This document shows positions 1 through 9,271 of a DNA stretch of 64,000 nt, in pieces. The stretch is taken from NCBI GenBank assembly GCA_022113835.1, contig JAILWY010000004.1, positions 8,249,501 through 8,313,500 on the forward strand, read 5' to 3'. The notes under the pieces were generated by a model. The model saw only the letters and a program-made list of their open reading frames with translations. It ran no database searches and was not told the DNA's origin. The stretch's first letter is position 1; every line of letters starts with the position of its first letter. The translations under genes and the position numbers were made by a program. The DNA is from Atopsyche davidsoni. Taxonomy: Eukaryota; Arthropoda; Insecta; Trichoptera; Hydrobiosidae.

Positions 1-1212
1 AGTTGTTACACAGTTATACTTCAGTTTACACTGAATCGGAAATGGTTACAAACACGAAATACACACAAATAAACAAACACAAATGGCAGCTTTTTTCAAA
101 CAAATTCTGACGTTTTAGTGTAGCCAATATAAAAAAATATTTTTCACTATGCTTAATTCTAACTCGCTTCAATCTTGTCCAATTTTGTTAAATAATTGCG
201 TGGGAAAATTAAAGAATTTAATTTGACAGGTTTTTAGAGTTACTACCATATACAAATTATACTACATTATTTGCCTTTTTTAGAATGTTTATTTGATGAA
301 TTATATTATGAAGTTTCTTATTATATTTTGTTAAGAGTTTTGTAGGTTATGTATGCATATAAATATAAATTTTAAATAGTTAAAATTTTATTTATTTATA
401 TAAATAATTATTTACTTATTAAGAATATTTTTTTTTTCACTAAGACTATAAACTTCTAACTAAAAAGTATATAAACAGTAACAAAACTTCCTTTATGGAA
501 TTTTGCTAAAAATTCTGACATTTGATTAGTCATAATTTTTCGTAAAACTAGTATTTCATTTTTATCGTTTTGATTATTGATAGCAGTAACAATAACCATA
601 TTTACACAATCAATATTCCATGTAGTTGATTTGTAGTGAAAAGTGCCTTTACAAACGATATTTATGAACAATAAATGAAAAATGGTAATGAATTAAATTT
701 TTATGAACATTTAATTTATTTTGATTTTAATAACTGGCATTTCGTTTTTTTTTTTTTTTTTTTAATTTTGCATAATAAAATCACATTGCTAATTGAGCGT
801 TTATTGACTTAGAGAATTGATTGAATTGATTAAGAGAATTGTATAAGATAATTGTTTTGAAGGTGAAGTTGTATTTAACAAAAGTAAAAAAAAAAAGTTC
901 ATATTTTATATTTGAAGAATTTAATTGTAATCATGAATAATAACGTCAATTTCATAAAGATTATTCAATTAATAGCAAATAATCTCCCATAATAAATAAA
1001 GTAAATCCCAAAAAGGTAAGCAATTAATGTAAATAGCCCGGAACTGGGCTATTTGAAAATAAATTTATCTATTAGAAAATGATTGATTGCACAAACAAAT
1101 GGCACGTATTAAACAAGAGAGAAAGAATTGCAAAAATAAACACAAATAAAATACAGTGCCTATGTAGGAAGATGGATTTATGATTAGCGAAAACTGTGAA
1201 TGCGTATTCAAT
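1..1212. other. AT-rich non-coding DNA
   Basis: Long A/T runs and no credible coding frame. A small perfect hairpin at 1032-1053 has arms aatagccc/gggctatt and a 6-base loop; an unpaired relative (aatagcccagtactggggc) occurs near 48872. I see no gene, RNA or mobile element here. Confidence 0.6.
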
Positions 1213-1340
1213 GCGGGGTGGGGGTGAGGGTGCAGGGTGTGGGTGCAGGGTGTGAGTGCAGGGTGTGAGTGCAGGGTGTGGGTGCAGGGTGTGGGCACGG
1301 GTCGAGGGTGAGTCGGCGGGGGTGCGGGTGTGTGGGATTT
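1213..1340. repeat. GT-rich minisatellite, 13-bp unit
   Basis: Five consecutive copies of a 13-bp unit (tgcagggtgtgrg) run from 1231 to 1295, flanked by looser GGGTG-rich sequence. The many GGG runs on the plus strand could form a G-quadruplex. ORFs crossing it on both strands are repeat translations, not genes. Confidence 0.9.
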
Positions 1341-2815
1341 GCCCCTGGTAGACTGCAATCCGTCGTACTCGCTAATTGTCCAGCAGCTCCACCAGTTACT
1401 TTTTTGACTAGAAATAAGAGTCAATTGATAAATTTACATGTTCATTTTTAATAATTCATCTGATAAGAATATTATTATTTTAATATAATAATTTATTTTT
1501 ATAGTTAAATCAATAAAAAAAACAAATACAAACAGAATGATAAAACAATACAATGCTCGTCTATAAATTATTGAGGTAGAATGTTACGTGGTAAAAATTA
1601 AAAATTACACTACCAACCAACAATCTGACATTTTCTTGTATTTATAAAGTTTAAACTTAATAATAAACCATGATTATTTTTTATTTTGTTGTTAAATTAG
1701 TGAATGATAGTACAAAATGAAAGTGATCGACGTTGTAATGCAGGCGTATGAGATCACGAGTGCCCGCGCGTAGTTCATAAAGTGAATTTATTATTTCAGC
1801 CCAATTCACAAAACCGCGGCCATCAATCAACCACTTCTAAAAGCGCCGATAGCGATGGAAACATTTTTTACGATTGACATTATTACGCCGTCGACACGTT
1901 CGCTTTTATCGAAGTCACTACTCGAGAAAAAGAAAAAAACCTACACACAAGATGACGCTATTTATAAAGTGTTCCACGTGGTGACTTTAATTCGGTGATA
2001 ATGTCGGATATCTGTGAAGAGAAAAGATGCTTGAGAAACAGATATGTGATAGGGTTTTAAAATTATCAAATTAAACCGAAATGTCTTTTATTGTACCCCT
2101 ACAACTGATCTTTTAACTTACAGAGCATAACAACTACACTACAGTAGTTGAAAAAGTAGATAATCGGTCTCGTTAAATAATTTTAAAAATATACGAAGAG
2201 TATAATGACAATTTAAGGCTGATTTGTTTCAAATCTTTTGTATTCGCTAAGTTATAAATTGATTCATTCTACAATCATAGTAAAGATATTTGCAACGTTG
2301 AAAAAAGGTGCGGTGTATTTTCGCAAGCGAATTGCATTTATATTTGCAGTAATTCACCGCGAGACATGCAATCAATGAGCAATTGTTTTTAATAAATACT
2401 TCCTTAAAACTAAACCTACCGATATGACATATATACCTATTCCTACTCATGAAGGCCAATTTGACCCCTCGAAGTAATATGGTAATCATTCTTTTAAGCC
2501 CGGACAATTTTACATTGTGAGATTTTGAAGAAAGAAATAGTCATGCAGCGATACCATAAGATTGTTTTTTTTTGTATAATTGTGTAGTTAGTATCACAGT
2601 ATTGAGAATATCTCTATAAGAATATAAGAGGATTGCCTGAGAAAATCAATGAAGAAGGTCTCATTATCATAAATGAAATATCGGAAACTTCAACTTAAAT
2701 CGCAGCATAACACCCAAGAACAAAGTAGTTCCAATAACGACTGTCATAACCTACGTCTCTATAAAAAAAACGAAGTGAGCTTATAAAGGCATTTAAGTTA
2801 ATAATACACGTTACG
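1341..2815. other. Non-coding, one mixed-composition island
   Basis: Mostly AT-rich. About 1725-2050 is richer in GC, with a CACGTG E-box in ttccacgtggtgac near 1974 and TTTAT-type homeodomain-like words (tttattattt, atttataaag). This could be a regulatory island, but these words are common in AT-rich DNA. No coding frame is supported. Confidence 0.4.
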
Positions 2816-2972
2816 GAGAGCGCCTACGTTTCCCGGCAAGGCTCATCTCCAGGCATTTACTCGCGAGTGCGGAGAGTGATTTGGCACGCGCCCGGCCGGT
2901 GTAGCCGCCGACTAATTTTTTACCGTGCCACACAAAAGGAAGCAATCATTGCGTGAATTGAATTGATTCGCC
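2816..2972. other. GC-rich island
   Basis: Abrupt GC-rich segment (cgcgcccggccggtgtagcc near 2887) in AT-rich surroundings, ending at a G-rich minisatellite. No open frame of useful length. It may be regulatory. Confidence 0.35.
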
Positions 2973-3052
2973 GGGAGGGACGGGGAGGAGGGGGCGGAGG
3001 GGGAGGAGGGGGAGGAGGGGGCGGAGGGGAGGAGGGGGAGGAGGGGGTGGAG
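2973..3052. repeat. GGA-rich purine minisatellite
   Basis: An 80-bp, almost pure purine tract built from gggggaggag and gggggcggag variants, with a strong strand asymmetry. It has G-quadruplex and triplex potential. The poly-Gly ORF across it is a low-complexity artefact. Confidence 0.9.
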
Positions 3053-4590
3053 CACACCGCGTGTTGTTTTCGCCCATCGCTAGGGATAAGTATTTTCGCA
3101 GATATTTTTTCCCAGGTGGAACATCAGATTGTGTACGCTATAAAAAAGTTTTAAAATTTATCTCATTAAAATTTTCAAGAGGAGTAATAAAATAAATTAA
3201 AAAAAAAGTTTCATGCATATTGATGGGTAATACTAATTACTAAGAAATAAATGTACTCGTAAATAGTCACACAAAAAAAATACATCAAAATATGATATAA
3301 AAAAAAAAATCTAAATTTTTGTTTTTTTGTGAAATTATTGATGTATATTTTTAATAGATACAAGGGTTGAATAACGAAGTTGGAAGAAGGCACCGCTCCC
3401 TGCTGTGTTTCAAGATAAATTAGCACTTAAAGAAATAAACAAAAGAGATAAGGATGAGATTTTATAGGCAGCAACGAATTATAGCCACCCTAATTGTATT
3501 CTAGTAACATTAGTTTAAATACAGTATTTTGAAAACGTATTTCCTTTTATTGCTGTGCCTACAAAACAAAATGTCACCCCCCAACTGTATCCATTCTCGA
3601 CCAATTCGAAGAACTCCAATCGTTTAATAATAAATTGTATCAATATAATAAACAAAGAACATTCGAATCATACAAAAGAAAATGAATATTATTTATTTAC
3701 TGGATAAAAGAAAAACAATATGATTTATGATATACTACGCAGGAAGCAAGTAATAAATTAGGTGAGAGCATATACAAAAGACACTAAAGGTACGTGCCGG
3801 GATTGACCGTAGCGTGAAACAAATCGACAGCAGAATAAACTGTGAGCAGTTAGCCATTCAGTTATATAAAATAATTTTTATTTATTTTATTAATAACGTT
3901 TAAGATATAAATGTAAAATTTTTGCATAATTTATCAAAAAGATTTTTATCTAATTACCGAGGACATGTAGGTAAATTAGTAAGTATTGTAGTTGAATGCA
4001 TAATTTTAAATCAATTTTTTTAGGCGTAAATAAATAAATAAATAGCTTACTGTATCTTTTTTTTAGCATAATTTGATAAAAAAAGTTATTTCATACATTG
4101 AAAAAAAAAATGTTTGGCAATTAAAATAAGTTTCCAAAAAATATGTTTATAAAAGGTAAATGAGTAAGGTTTACAAAAGTTTACGAAACACGAGTAGATA
4201 AAATAAAATTATGAAATGGGTCAAATAAACAATTATGAGAATTCTCAAATTTACGATCCTTTTTAAACAGTTTAAAAAGTAAGTTTTAACTTCTTCAATA
4301 AAATCACATCACCCTAATTTTTTCGTTTGCGATATTTTGTATTTTTCCTTTTAAAAATATTGCATATAAATTCTGTTCTCTTCGTGCTACATATTTGGAA
4401 TTATATTGTAACGTTTGGCTGTAAAGGATCGAGATGATTTATCACATAAATATGTTTTAAAATAAAAAATAAATTAATTATAAAAAAAACAAAGTATAAG
4501 CGGTTTATCAATTTTTTTTTAAACGTTTAACGTATGTTATGTTTATTATAGGATTACACGCGTGTAGAATTGTTTAATAGGGTCAAATAA
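3053..4590. other. AT-rich non-coding DNA
   Basis: Poly-A/T runs with stops in all frames. I see no gene, RNA or repeat family in this stretch. Confidence 0.55.
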
Positions 4591-4810
4591 AATGAGATGT
4601 GCTTCCCGGAAGGTTTATCACATTACCAATTCAATTTGTGCGTTTGTTGTCGAGATACGTGCTGATGAATGCCATCGCATCGACTGTGAGACAATCAGCT
4701 TTCAACCGCGTCGATACGAGGCTCATCAGCAGGGCAGGATTGTCTCGCAACTGAAGACAGCTCCCGGGAGCTGACGCGACGATCTGCGCAGGGGGTGCGA
4801 AGTACCCCAT
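4591..4810. other. GC-richer island, function unknown
   Basis: About 220 bp of balanced composition between AT-rich flanks. A plus frame is open for 60 codons from an ATG near 4592, but the minus strand is also fairly open and there is no recognisable motif. Candidate regulatory DNA or an unrecognised exon. Confidence 0.25.
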
Positions 4811-5827
4811 GAATTAAATAATAGTGATACGAGATGTTGCATTCAGAACATATATATTAGACAATTATTAACAACTTGTGCATAATAATAATTATAAACT
4901 TTTTCAAGATTATCATTAATAATAATTTTCTTAAAAAAAGTTGCAAAGAATACGATTGAATAAGAAGATTTCCGATTTCATCAAATTATTATAATTTTGG
5001 AAGGTTGTAGTTAATTTCCGAACTTTATGTCTGCTTATGATTTATTACAGTTATGCCGGTATCTTGTTTGAGTAATGATATAATTTTTATTCATGGCTGC
5101 TCTTTCTCAATTCAAATCTTTTAAAAATATAAAGTACAGTGTGTAAGGTTGTGTCATGAATAATAAATAATAATGGTAACGTGCGAACTTTTTCACTTCA
5201 AAAAATCCCGACCACAAAGTCTTTGAATATTAAATTTAAACATAAATTTTCTTCTCCATTCAATACCAACTCATCTATACGTGTTTCTACTCGGTCGGCT
5301 GTGAGAATATGAAAGAAAAAGATCAAATATTTCCAATACACTTCTTAGAGTCTTTAATATAATAAAATAGAAAAAGAAGTAATACAATGCGATTTTTTTT
5401 CGATTATGATACAAATCATACAAAATAAGTAATATAATAAAATATGATAAGTTGAATAAAGTGCCTGAACAAACTTAAAGTTTGGGGCTTAAATCAGAGG
5501 CAGCCTACAGAGCTCTGAATTCCCGAGGCGCTCGACTTGGGGAGATACAGCTCCCAGTTTCGATGGCCCATCCATCTCCGAATTATTTCGTAATTATTTT
5601 GATTCTCCCAGAGAATAAACCTTCAACACCTTCCCCAAAGAATTATCAAAGTTTAGTAATGTTTTTAGTTGATGTAGCTTTTCACAAATGAATAAACAAT
5701 AAACACAAAATATATAATGTTCTGGTTATAAAATATTGGTTTATGATAAAAAAAATTAACTATCTATGAATTAACATAAATATAATTTATTGAGAATGTG
5801 ATTTTGCAGGTCGTATCTCAGTTAAGG
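4811..5827. other. AT-rich flank of the hAT element
   Basis: A/T-rich, with a short balanced stretch at 5482-5600. No gene is supported. It ends at the 8-bp target duplication of the hAT transposon. Confidence 0.5.
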
Positions 5828-5835
5828 GTATAAGC
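5828..5835. repeat. hAT target-site duplication, left copy
   Basis: The octamer gtataagc directly abuts the left terminus. The same octamer abuts the right terminus at 8494-8501. An 8-bp duplication is the hallmark of hAT integration. Confidence 0.97.
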
Positions 5836-5850
5836 CATAGGTGGCCAACC
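5836..5850 (+). repeat. hAT left terminal inverted repeat
   Basis: cataggtggccaacc, the exact reverse complement of the right end. It resembles the common hAT terminus of the form CA-N4-TGGCCAACC. Identity stops after 15 bp. Confidence 0.97.
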
Positions 5851-6228
5851 TTTTTCAGCTACCGGGCCAAATTGAAGAAATGAGATTGCCTACTGGGCCG
5901 GACGACAAAATTTCATTTAACACGTTGACTGTCATTGTAATTTTCAAAAATCTGGTTGAAAATGACAATTTGATCGGCATTATATTATTAAAAACTCTCA
6001 TTTTAGTGCATGGTTATCATCAAAAAGCAAAATTTTCTGTTCATGCAAGCCAGCATTGATTTTTTTTTCATTTCCCAGAAGCCATCTATCGATATTAGCA
6101 CTATTCCGAGTTTAATCGTAGCTGCACAAAAATGGCAAGTAAACAAGGATGAGATAATTCGTAGCGGCAGTCAACGTGTTAATATAAAAAGCAAGCAAGA
6201 AATATAGTGTTTTTATAGAAGATACAAT

Positions 6229-6234
6229 TTTATT
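6229..6234 (-). promoter_or_regulatory. Poly(A) signal of the transposase gene
   Basis: Minus-strand AATAAA about 30 bp downstream of the transposase stop, within the element. Position is right for 3'-end formation; the assignment rests on motif and spacing only. Confidence 0.5.
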
Positions 6235-6266
6235 TGTATATAAAAATAAACAAAATATATTACATT

Positions 6267-8087
6267 TTAATGAGACGTCTGATTTTGTTTGTCAAGAGCA
6301 AGTGCATCAATGTTAATATCGATTGATGTTGTCGCTACACGCAAACAGTTTTCCAAATGGTCATCAGTGATGCGTGATCTTGTATGAGATTTGATGTGCT
6401 TCATTCTAGTGAAAAGCTGTTCACACGTGTAAGTGTTTCCAAACAGCGAAATCATCAAAAGAGCATGTTTATATATTACAGGATATTTCTCCTTATCCAA
6501 ATATGTTTTGTAAAACTCTTCCAAACCAACTTGATTGAATTTCTCCTTTAACTGTGTATCACAATACATTTCACAATGTTCCATTTGTAAAAATCCTGGC
6601 AATGAATTCACATCTACGGAGAATGGCGTTGCAAATGCAGCAAAAAGCATGCGATGCTTTTTAAAATCTTGAAATCGGTTTTCAAATTCCAGCTTCAAGT
6701 CTGATATCAACGAAGCGTATTTATCAGTCGCTATTTGTGTGACGTCTGGCTCCAATAATAATGTAGGAAAATGAGTGTAGATTTTTGCCCTTAACTGTTG
6801 TTCCCAAACCCCAAGTTTCATTTGGAATGCGCAAATATGATCATACATGTTATTGATTAGTTGATCTTTCCCTTGTAGACGAGTATTAACAATATCTAGA
6901 TGGCTAACTATATCGACCAGAAATGCAAAGTCTCTAACCCACTCCTTGTCTTCAAATTCCGGGATACGTTTTGACTTGGTTGCGAAGAATGATTGTATTT
7001 CTTGCTTCAAAGCAAAAACTCTTTTCAACATTTTGGCACGGGTCTGCCACCTTACTTCTGCATAAAATGTAACGTCATTATAGTCTGAATCCAAAGACTT
7101 AAGAAACTCTTGGAACTGACGGTGATTCAACCCCTTCGACTTAATAAGGTTTACTGTTTTGATGACCACATTCATGACATGATCCATTTTAAGGGACTTG
7201 GAACATAAATTTTCTTGATGAATAATGCAATGAAAATTTAGCATCGAAGTATTACCAACTTTCCTGGCCTCGTCTTCAATCAATTTTACTAAGCCATTGT
7301 GTTTACCAACCATTGCTGGAGCACCATCTGTTGCTAAGCCCGATAAGTTGTCGAGTTGTAAAGATAAACGATTCAATGTCGATGTAACAGCTCCTAAGAA
7401 ATCTTGTGAGCAAGTGGTGTCTTTAAGTGGATACAGTGCCGCTAATTCTTCTGTTTTGTTAAAATGGACATCAACACCTCTAATAAATATTGCCACTTGG
7501 GCGGTATCTGTTAGATCTGTGCTTTCATCCAATGCTAGAGAATAAAATATGAACTTGGATGCTCGATTTTTCAAATTATCTTCAATATATTTTCCAATGT
7601 CGTCCACACGCCTAGTAATAGTTTGACGAGACAGGCTTATTTTTGAGAAGTCTGTTTTCTTTTCTGGGCACATAAATTCAACGGCACTCTCCAAACATTC
7701 CTTAACAATTTCACCATCTGAATATGGCTTCGATTTTTTTGCAAGTATCGTGGCTATTGCATAACTAGCTTTTACATAGCATTTTGAGTTTTCAGTCATA
7801 TTAGTAAATGTCTGATGTTGTGCAAAAAGTTTTCTTTTTAATAAATTAACTTGGTCTTGTCGAAATTGCCCTTCGTACTTATCAAACCTATTTGCATGCT
7901 TAGCCTCGTAATGACGTTTAATACTATACTCTTTTAATGCAGAAACAGAACTATTGCATATCAAGCATATTGGCTTTGATTTAAATTCCACGAAAAAATA
8001 GTTTATACTCCATCTGTCTTGAAAACTTCTGTGTTCTTCGGTGAATCTTCTCTTATTTGGTCCAAGGTTTTTACTATTTGACGCCAT
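6267..8087 (-). CDS. hAT-family transposase, BED finger, 606 aa, intact
   Basis: Cut-and-paste transposase that should bind the 15-bp ends of its own element and excise and reinsert it in the nucleus. Visible parts: an N-terminal BED-type zinc finger at about residues 25-68 (C41, C44, H59, H64); first catalytic Asp D187 in SLALDEST; second Asp D254 in LATDGAPAM; a conserved RW at 346-347; and the C-terminal hAT dimerisation segment at about 535-590 with the catalytic Glu at E556 in CEQLFTRMK. The overall layout matches the hAT class domesticated in vertebrates as GTF2IRD2, ZBED5 and EPM2AIP1. Length is normal and there is no stop or frameshift. The ATG at 8087 lies just before the finger and gives the only sensible start. 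It is the sole gene of the element and needs no intron. Confidence 0.95.
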   Translation of the reverse strand: MASNSKNLGPNKRRFTEEHRSFQDRWSINYFFVEFKSKPICLICNSSVSALKEYSIKRHYEAKHANRFDKYEGQFRQDQVNLLKRKLFAQHQTFTNMTENSKCYVKASYAIATILAKKSKPYSDGEIVKECLESAVEFMCPEKKTDFSKISLSRQTITRRVDDIGKYIEDNLKNRASKFIFYSLALDESTDLTDTAQVAIFIRGVDVHFNKTEELAALYPLKDTTCSQDFLGAVTSTLNRLSLQLDNLSGLATDGAPAMVGKHNGLVKLIEDEARKVGNTSMLNFHCIIHQENLCSKSLKMDHVMNVVIKTVNLIKSKGLNHRQFQEFLKSLDSDYNDVTFYAEVRWQTRAKMLKRVFALKQEIQSFFATKSKRIPEFEDKEWVRDFAFLVDIVSHLDIVNTRLQGKDQLINNMYDHICAFQMKLGVWEQQLRAKIYTHFPTLLLEPDVTQIATDKYASLISDLKLEFENRFQDFKKHRMLFAAFATPFSVDVNSLPGFLQMEHCEMYCDTQLKEKFNQVGLEEFYKTYLDKEKYPVIYKHALLMISLFGNTYTCEQLFTRMKHIKSHTRSRITDDHLENCLRVATTSIDINIDALALDKQNQTSH

Positions 8088-8449
8088 TTCTGTCTAACTA
8101 AGCCTAAATAAACAACCACGCACTTTGCAAGCTACCTGCGAACTAGACTTTGCACGATAGCCGGGGATTGCCCAGCAACCCGCCCCGCACCCCTCCCTCC
8201 CTTCCCCACGGTATCCCGCATTCACGCTCACGAGAATCTACGCGAAATCGACGTGCTCGCTTTTTAAAATCAGCTTAAATTTGTGATTGTTAACACAAAG
8301 AAATTGCCACGATAGTTGAATCAATGTACTGAGATATTTCCATATATATGATATGATACGAACTACGCTCAATGGAATATTCTAATGGTGGTTTTATGTA
8401 AATAAAAAAAAAATGTTTGCATATGCTCAGTGGGCCAAAAATAAACGCC

Positions 8450-8471
8450 CGCGTGCCACGCGTGGCACGCG
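8450..8471. repeat. hAT subterminal palindrome
   Basis: A perfect 22-bp palindrome with core gcgtgccacgcgtggcacgc (8451-8470), followed at once by a third gcgtgcca copy that runs to the inverted repeat. Subterminal repeats are known binding sites for hAT transposases. Nothing equivalent is seen at the left end, so the ends are asymmetric. Confidence 0.85.
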
Positions 8472-8478
8472 TGCCATG

Positions 8479-8493
8479 GGTTGGCCACCTATG
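8479..8493 (-). repeat. hAT right terminal inverted repeat
   Basis: ggttggccacctatg, perfect inverted match to the left end over 15 bp and next to the 8-bp duplication. Confidence 0.97.
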
Positions 8494-8501
8494 GTATAAG
8501 C
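8494..8501. repeat. hAT target-site duplication, right copy
   Basis: gtataagc, identical to the octamer at 5828-5835. Confidence 0.97.
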
Positions 8502-9087
8502 AATTGTATGTTATTTCAATAAAATCAAAGATGCTCAATCAAAATGATTTGTATTGACAATGGATATTGTCATCGATGTAAAAAATATAAAATTCTATTT
8601 TAAAACTGAAATATACTTTTTTTAACGATGTGGCGTAACCGTTGCATGATTTTCTCCACATCTATTTTAAGAAAAAAAGTTTCAAATTTATGAGGTGTTA
8701 AATGCTAACTCTTTAAGTAACTGACATTTCCAATGCAGGTCTTATTCTTATTTTTTTTCATAAAAGTATTCAGCATGGGTTTTATTTTCCACCGTGCTTT
8801 CTATTCACGTATCTGGCAATAAAAATACAGTCTTTACAACTTTATCGGACAACTTTTATTGTTACACGAGTTTTTTTGAGAATGCAAAAATAAAAATATG
8901 AAATATAAAAGATAACCAATATAATACTTATTTTACCCGACATGAAAGCAAGTAGAAGCCGTATTTGGTAATAAATTAAACAAAGTACTTATTTTATTGC
9001 AAAAGTTGTGCACGGCTTACACGAGTAAACATACATATATATTTTTATGTACTTTTTAACTAAAAGGTCATAAAATAAATTTTCATT
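8502..9087. other. AT-rich non-coding DNA
   Basis: Right flank of the transposon; AT-rich with no open frame or motif I can support. Confidence 0.5.
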
Positions 9088-9163
9088 TGTGGGTGATCTC
9101 CCCGGGAGAGGGGTGGTTTCGGTCTCCTTTGTCCTTCGCCCTCTCCGCCATGTTGTAAATCGT

Positions 9164-9233
9164 ATGGAAGATCGACGCATGTCTCCGCGCTCCTGGACTG
9201 CCTTAGTTTTTGTTTTATTATGCAGCTGGGATG
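9164..9233 (+). CDS. Candidate first coding exon with signal peptide
   Basis: An ATG at 9164 opens MEDRRM then SPRSWTALVFVLLCSWDG (second ATG at 9179). This is a classic secretory signal: a short charged start, a hydrophobic core WTALVFVLLC and small polar residues after it. A GT at 9234 (gatg|gtagtt) would end the exon after 23 codons plus one base, giving a phase-1 intron, the phase most often found after signal-peptide exons of secreted and cell-surface proteins. Without splicing the frame stops at 9271 after 36 aa. The pyrimidine-rich leader upstream contains a tiny upstream ORF (ATG TTG TAA at about 9149). The donor is weaker than consensus and no downstream exon is recognisable. Function unknown. 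Confidence 0.35.
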
Positions 9234-9271
9234 GTAGTTCACTTCAAGCATATCGGATTACAAATATTTGA

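Larger units (their letters stand above)
5836..8493 (-). mobile_element. Complete autonomous hAT transposon
   Basis: A 2658-bp DNA transposon bounded by perfect 15-bp inverted repeats (5836-5850 and 8479-8493) and an identical 8-bp duplication. It encodes one uninterrupted transposase on the minus strand, so the right end is the promoter-side end. Non-coding shoulders are about 430 bp (left, 3' of the gene) and about 400 bp (right, 5' of the gene). The left subterminal sequence has gggcc words (accgggccaa, actgggccgg); the right has tgggcc and a long palindrome. Intact ends, duplication and ORF point to recent insertion and possibly retained activity. That is inference; copy number in the genome would test it. 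Confidence 0.97.

Noticed and set aside
1065..1451. Pro/Thr/His-rich minus ORF and Gly-rich plus ORF
   Set aside because: They are readings of the 13-bp GT-rich minisatellite.
2963..3154. Poly-Gly ORF
   Set aside because: Translation of the GGA-rich minisatellite.
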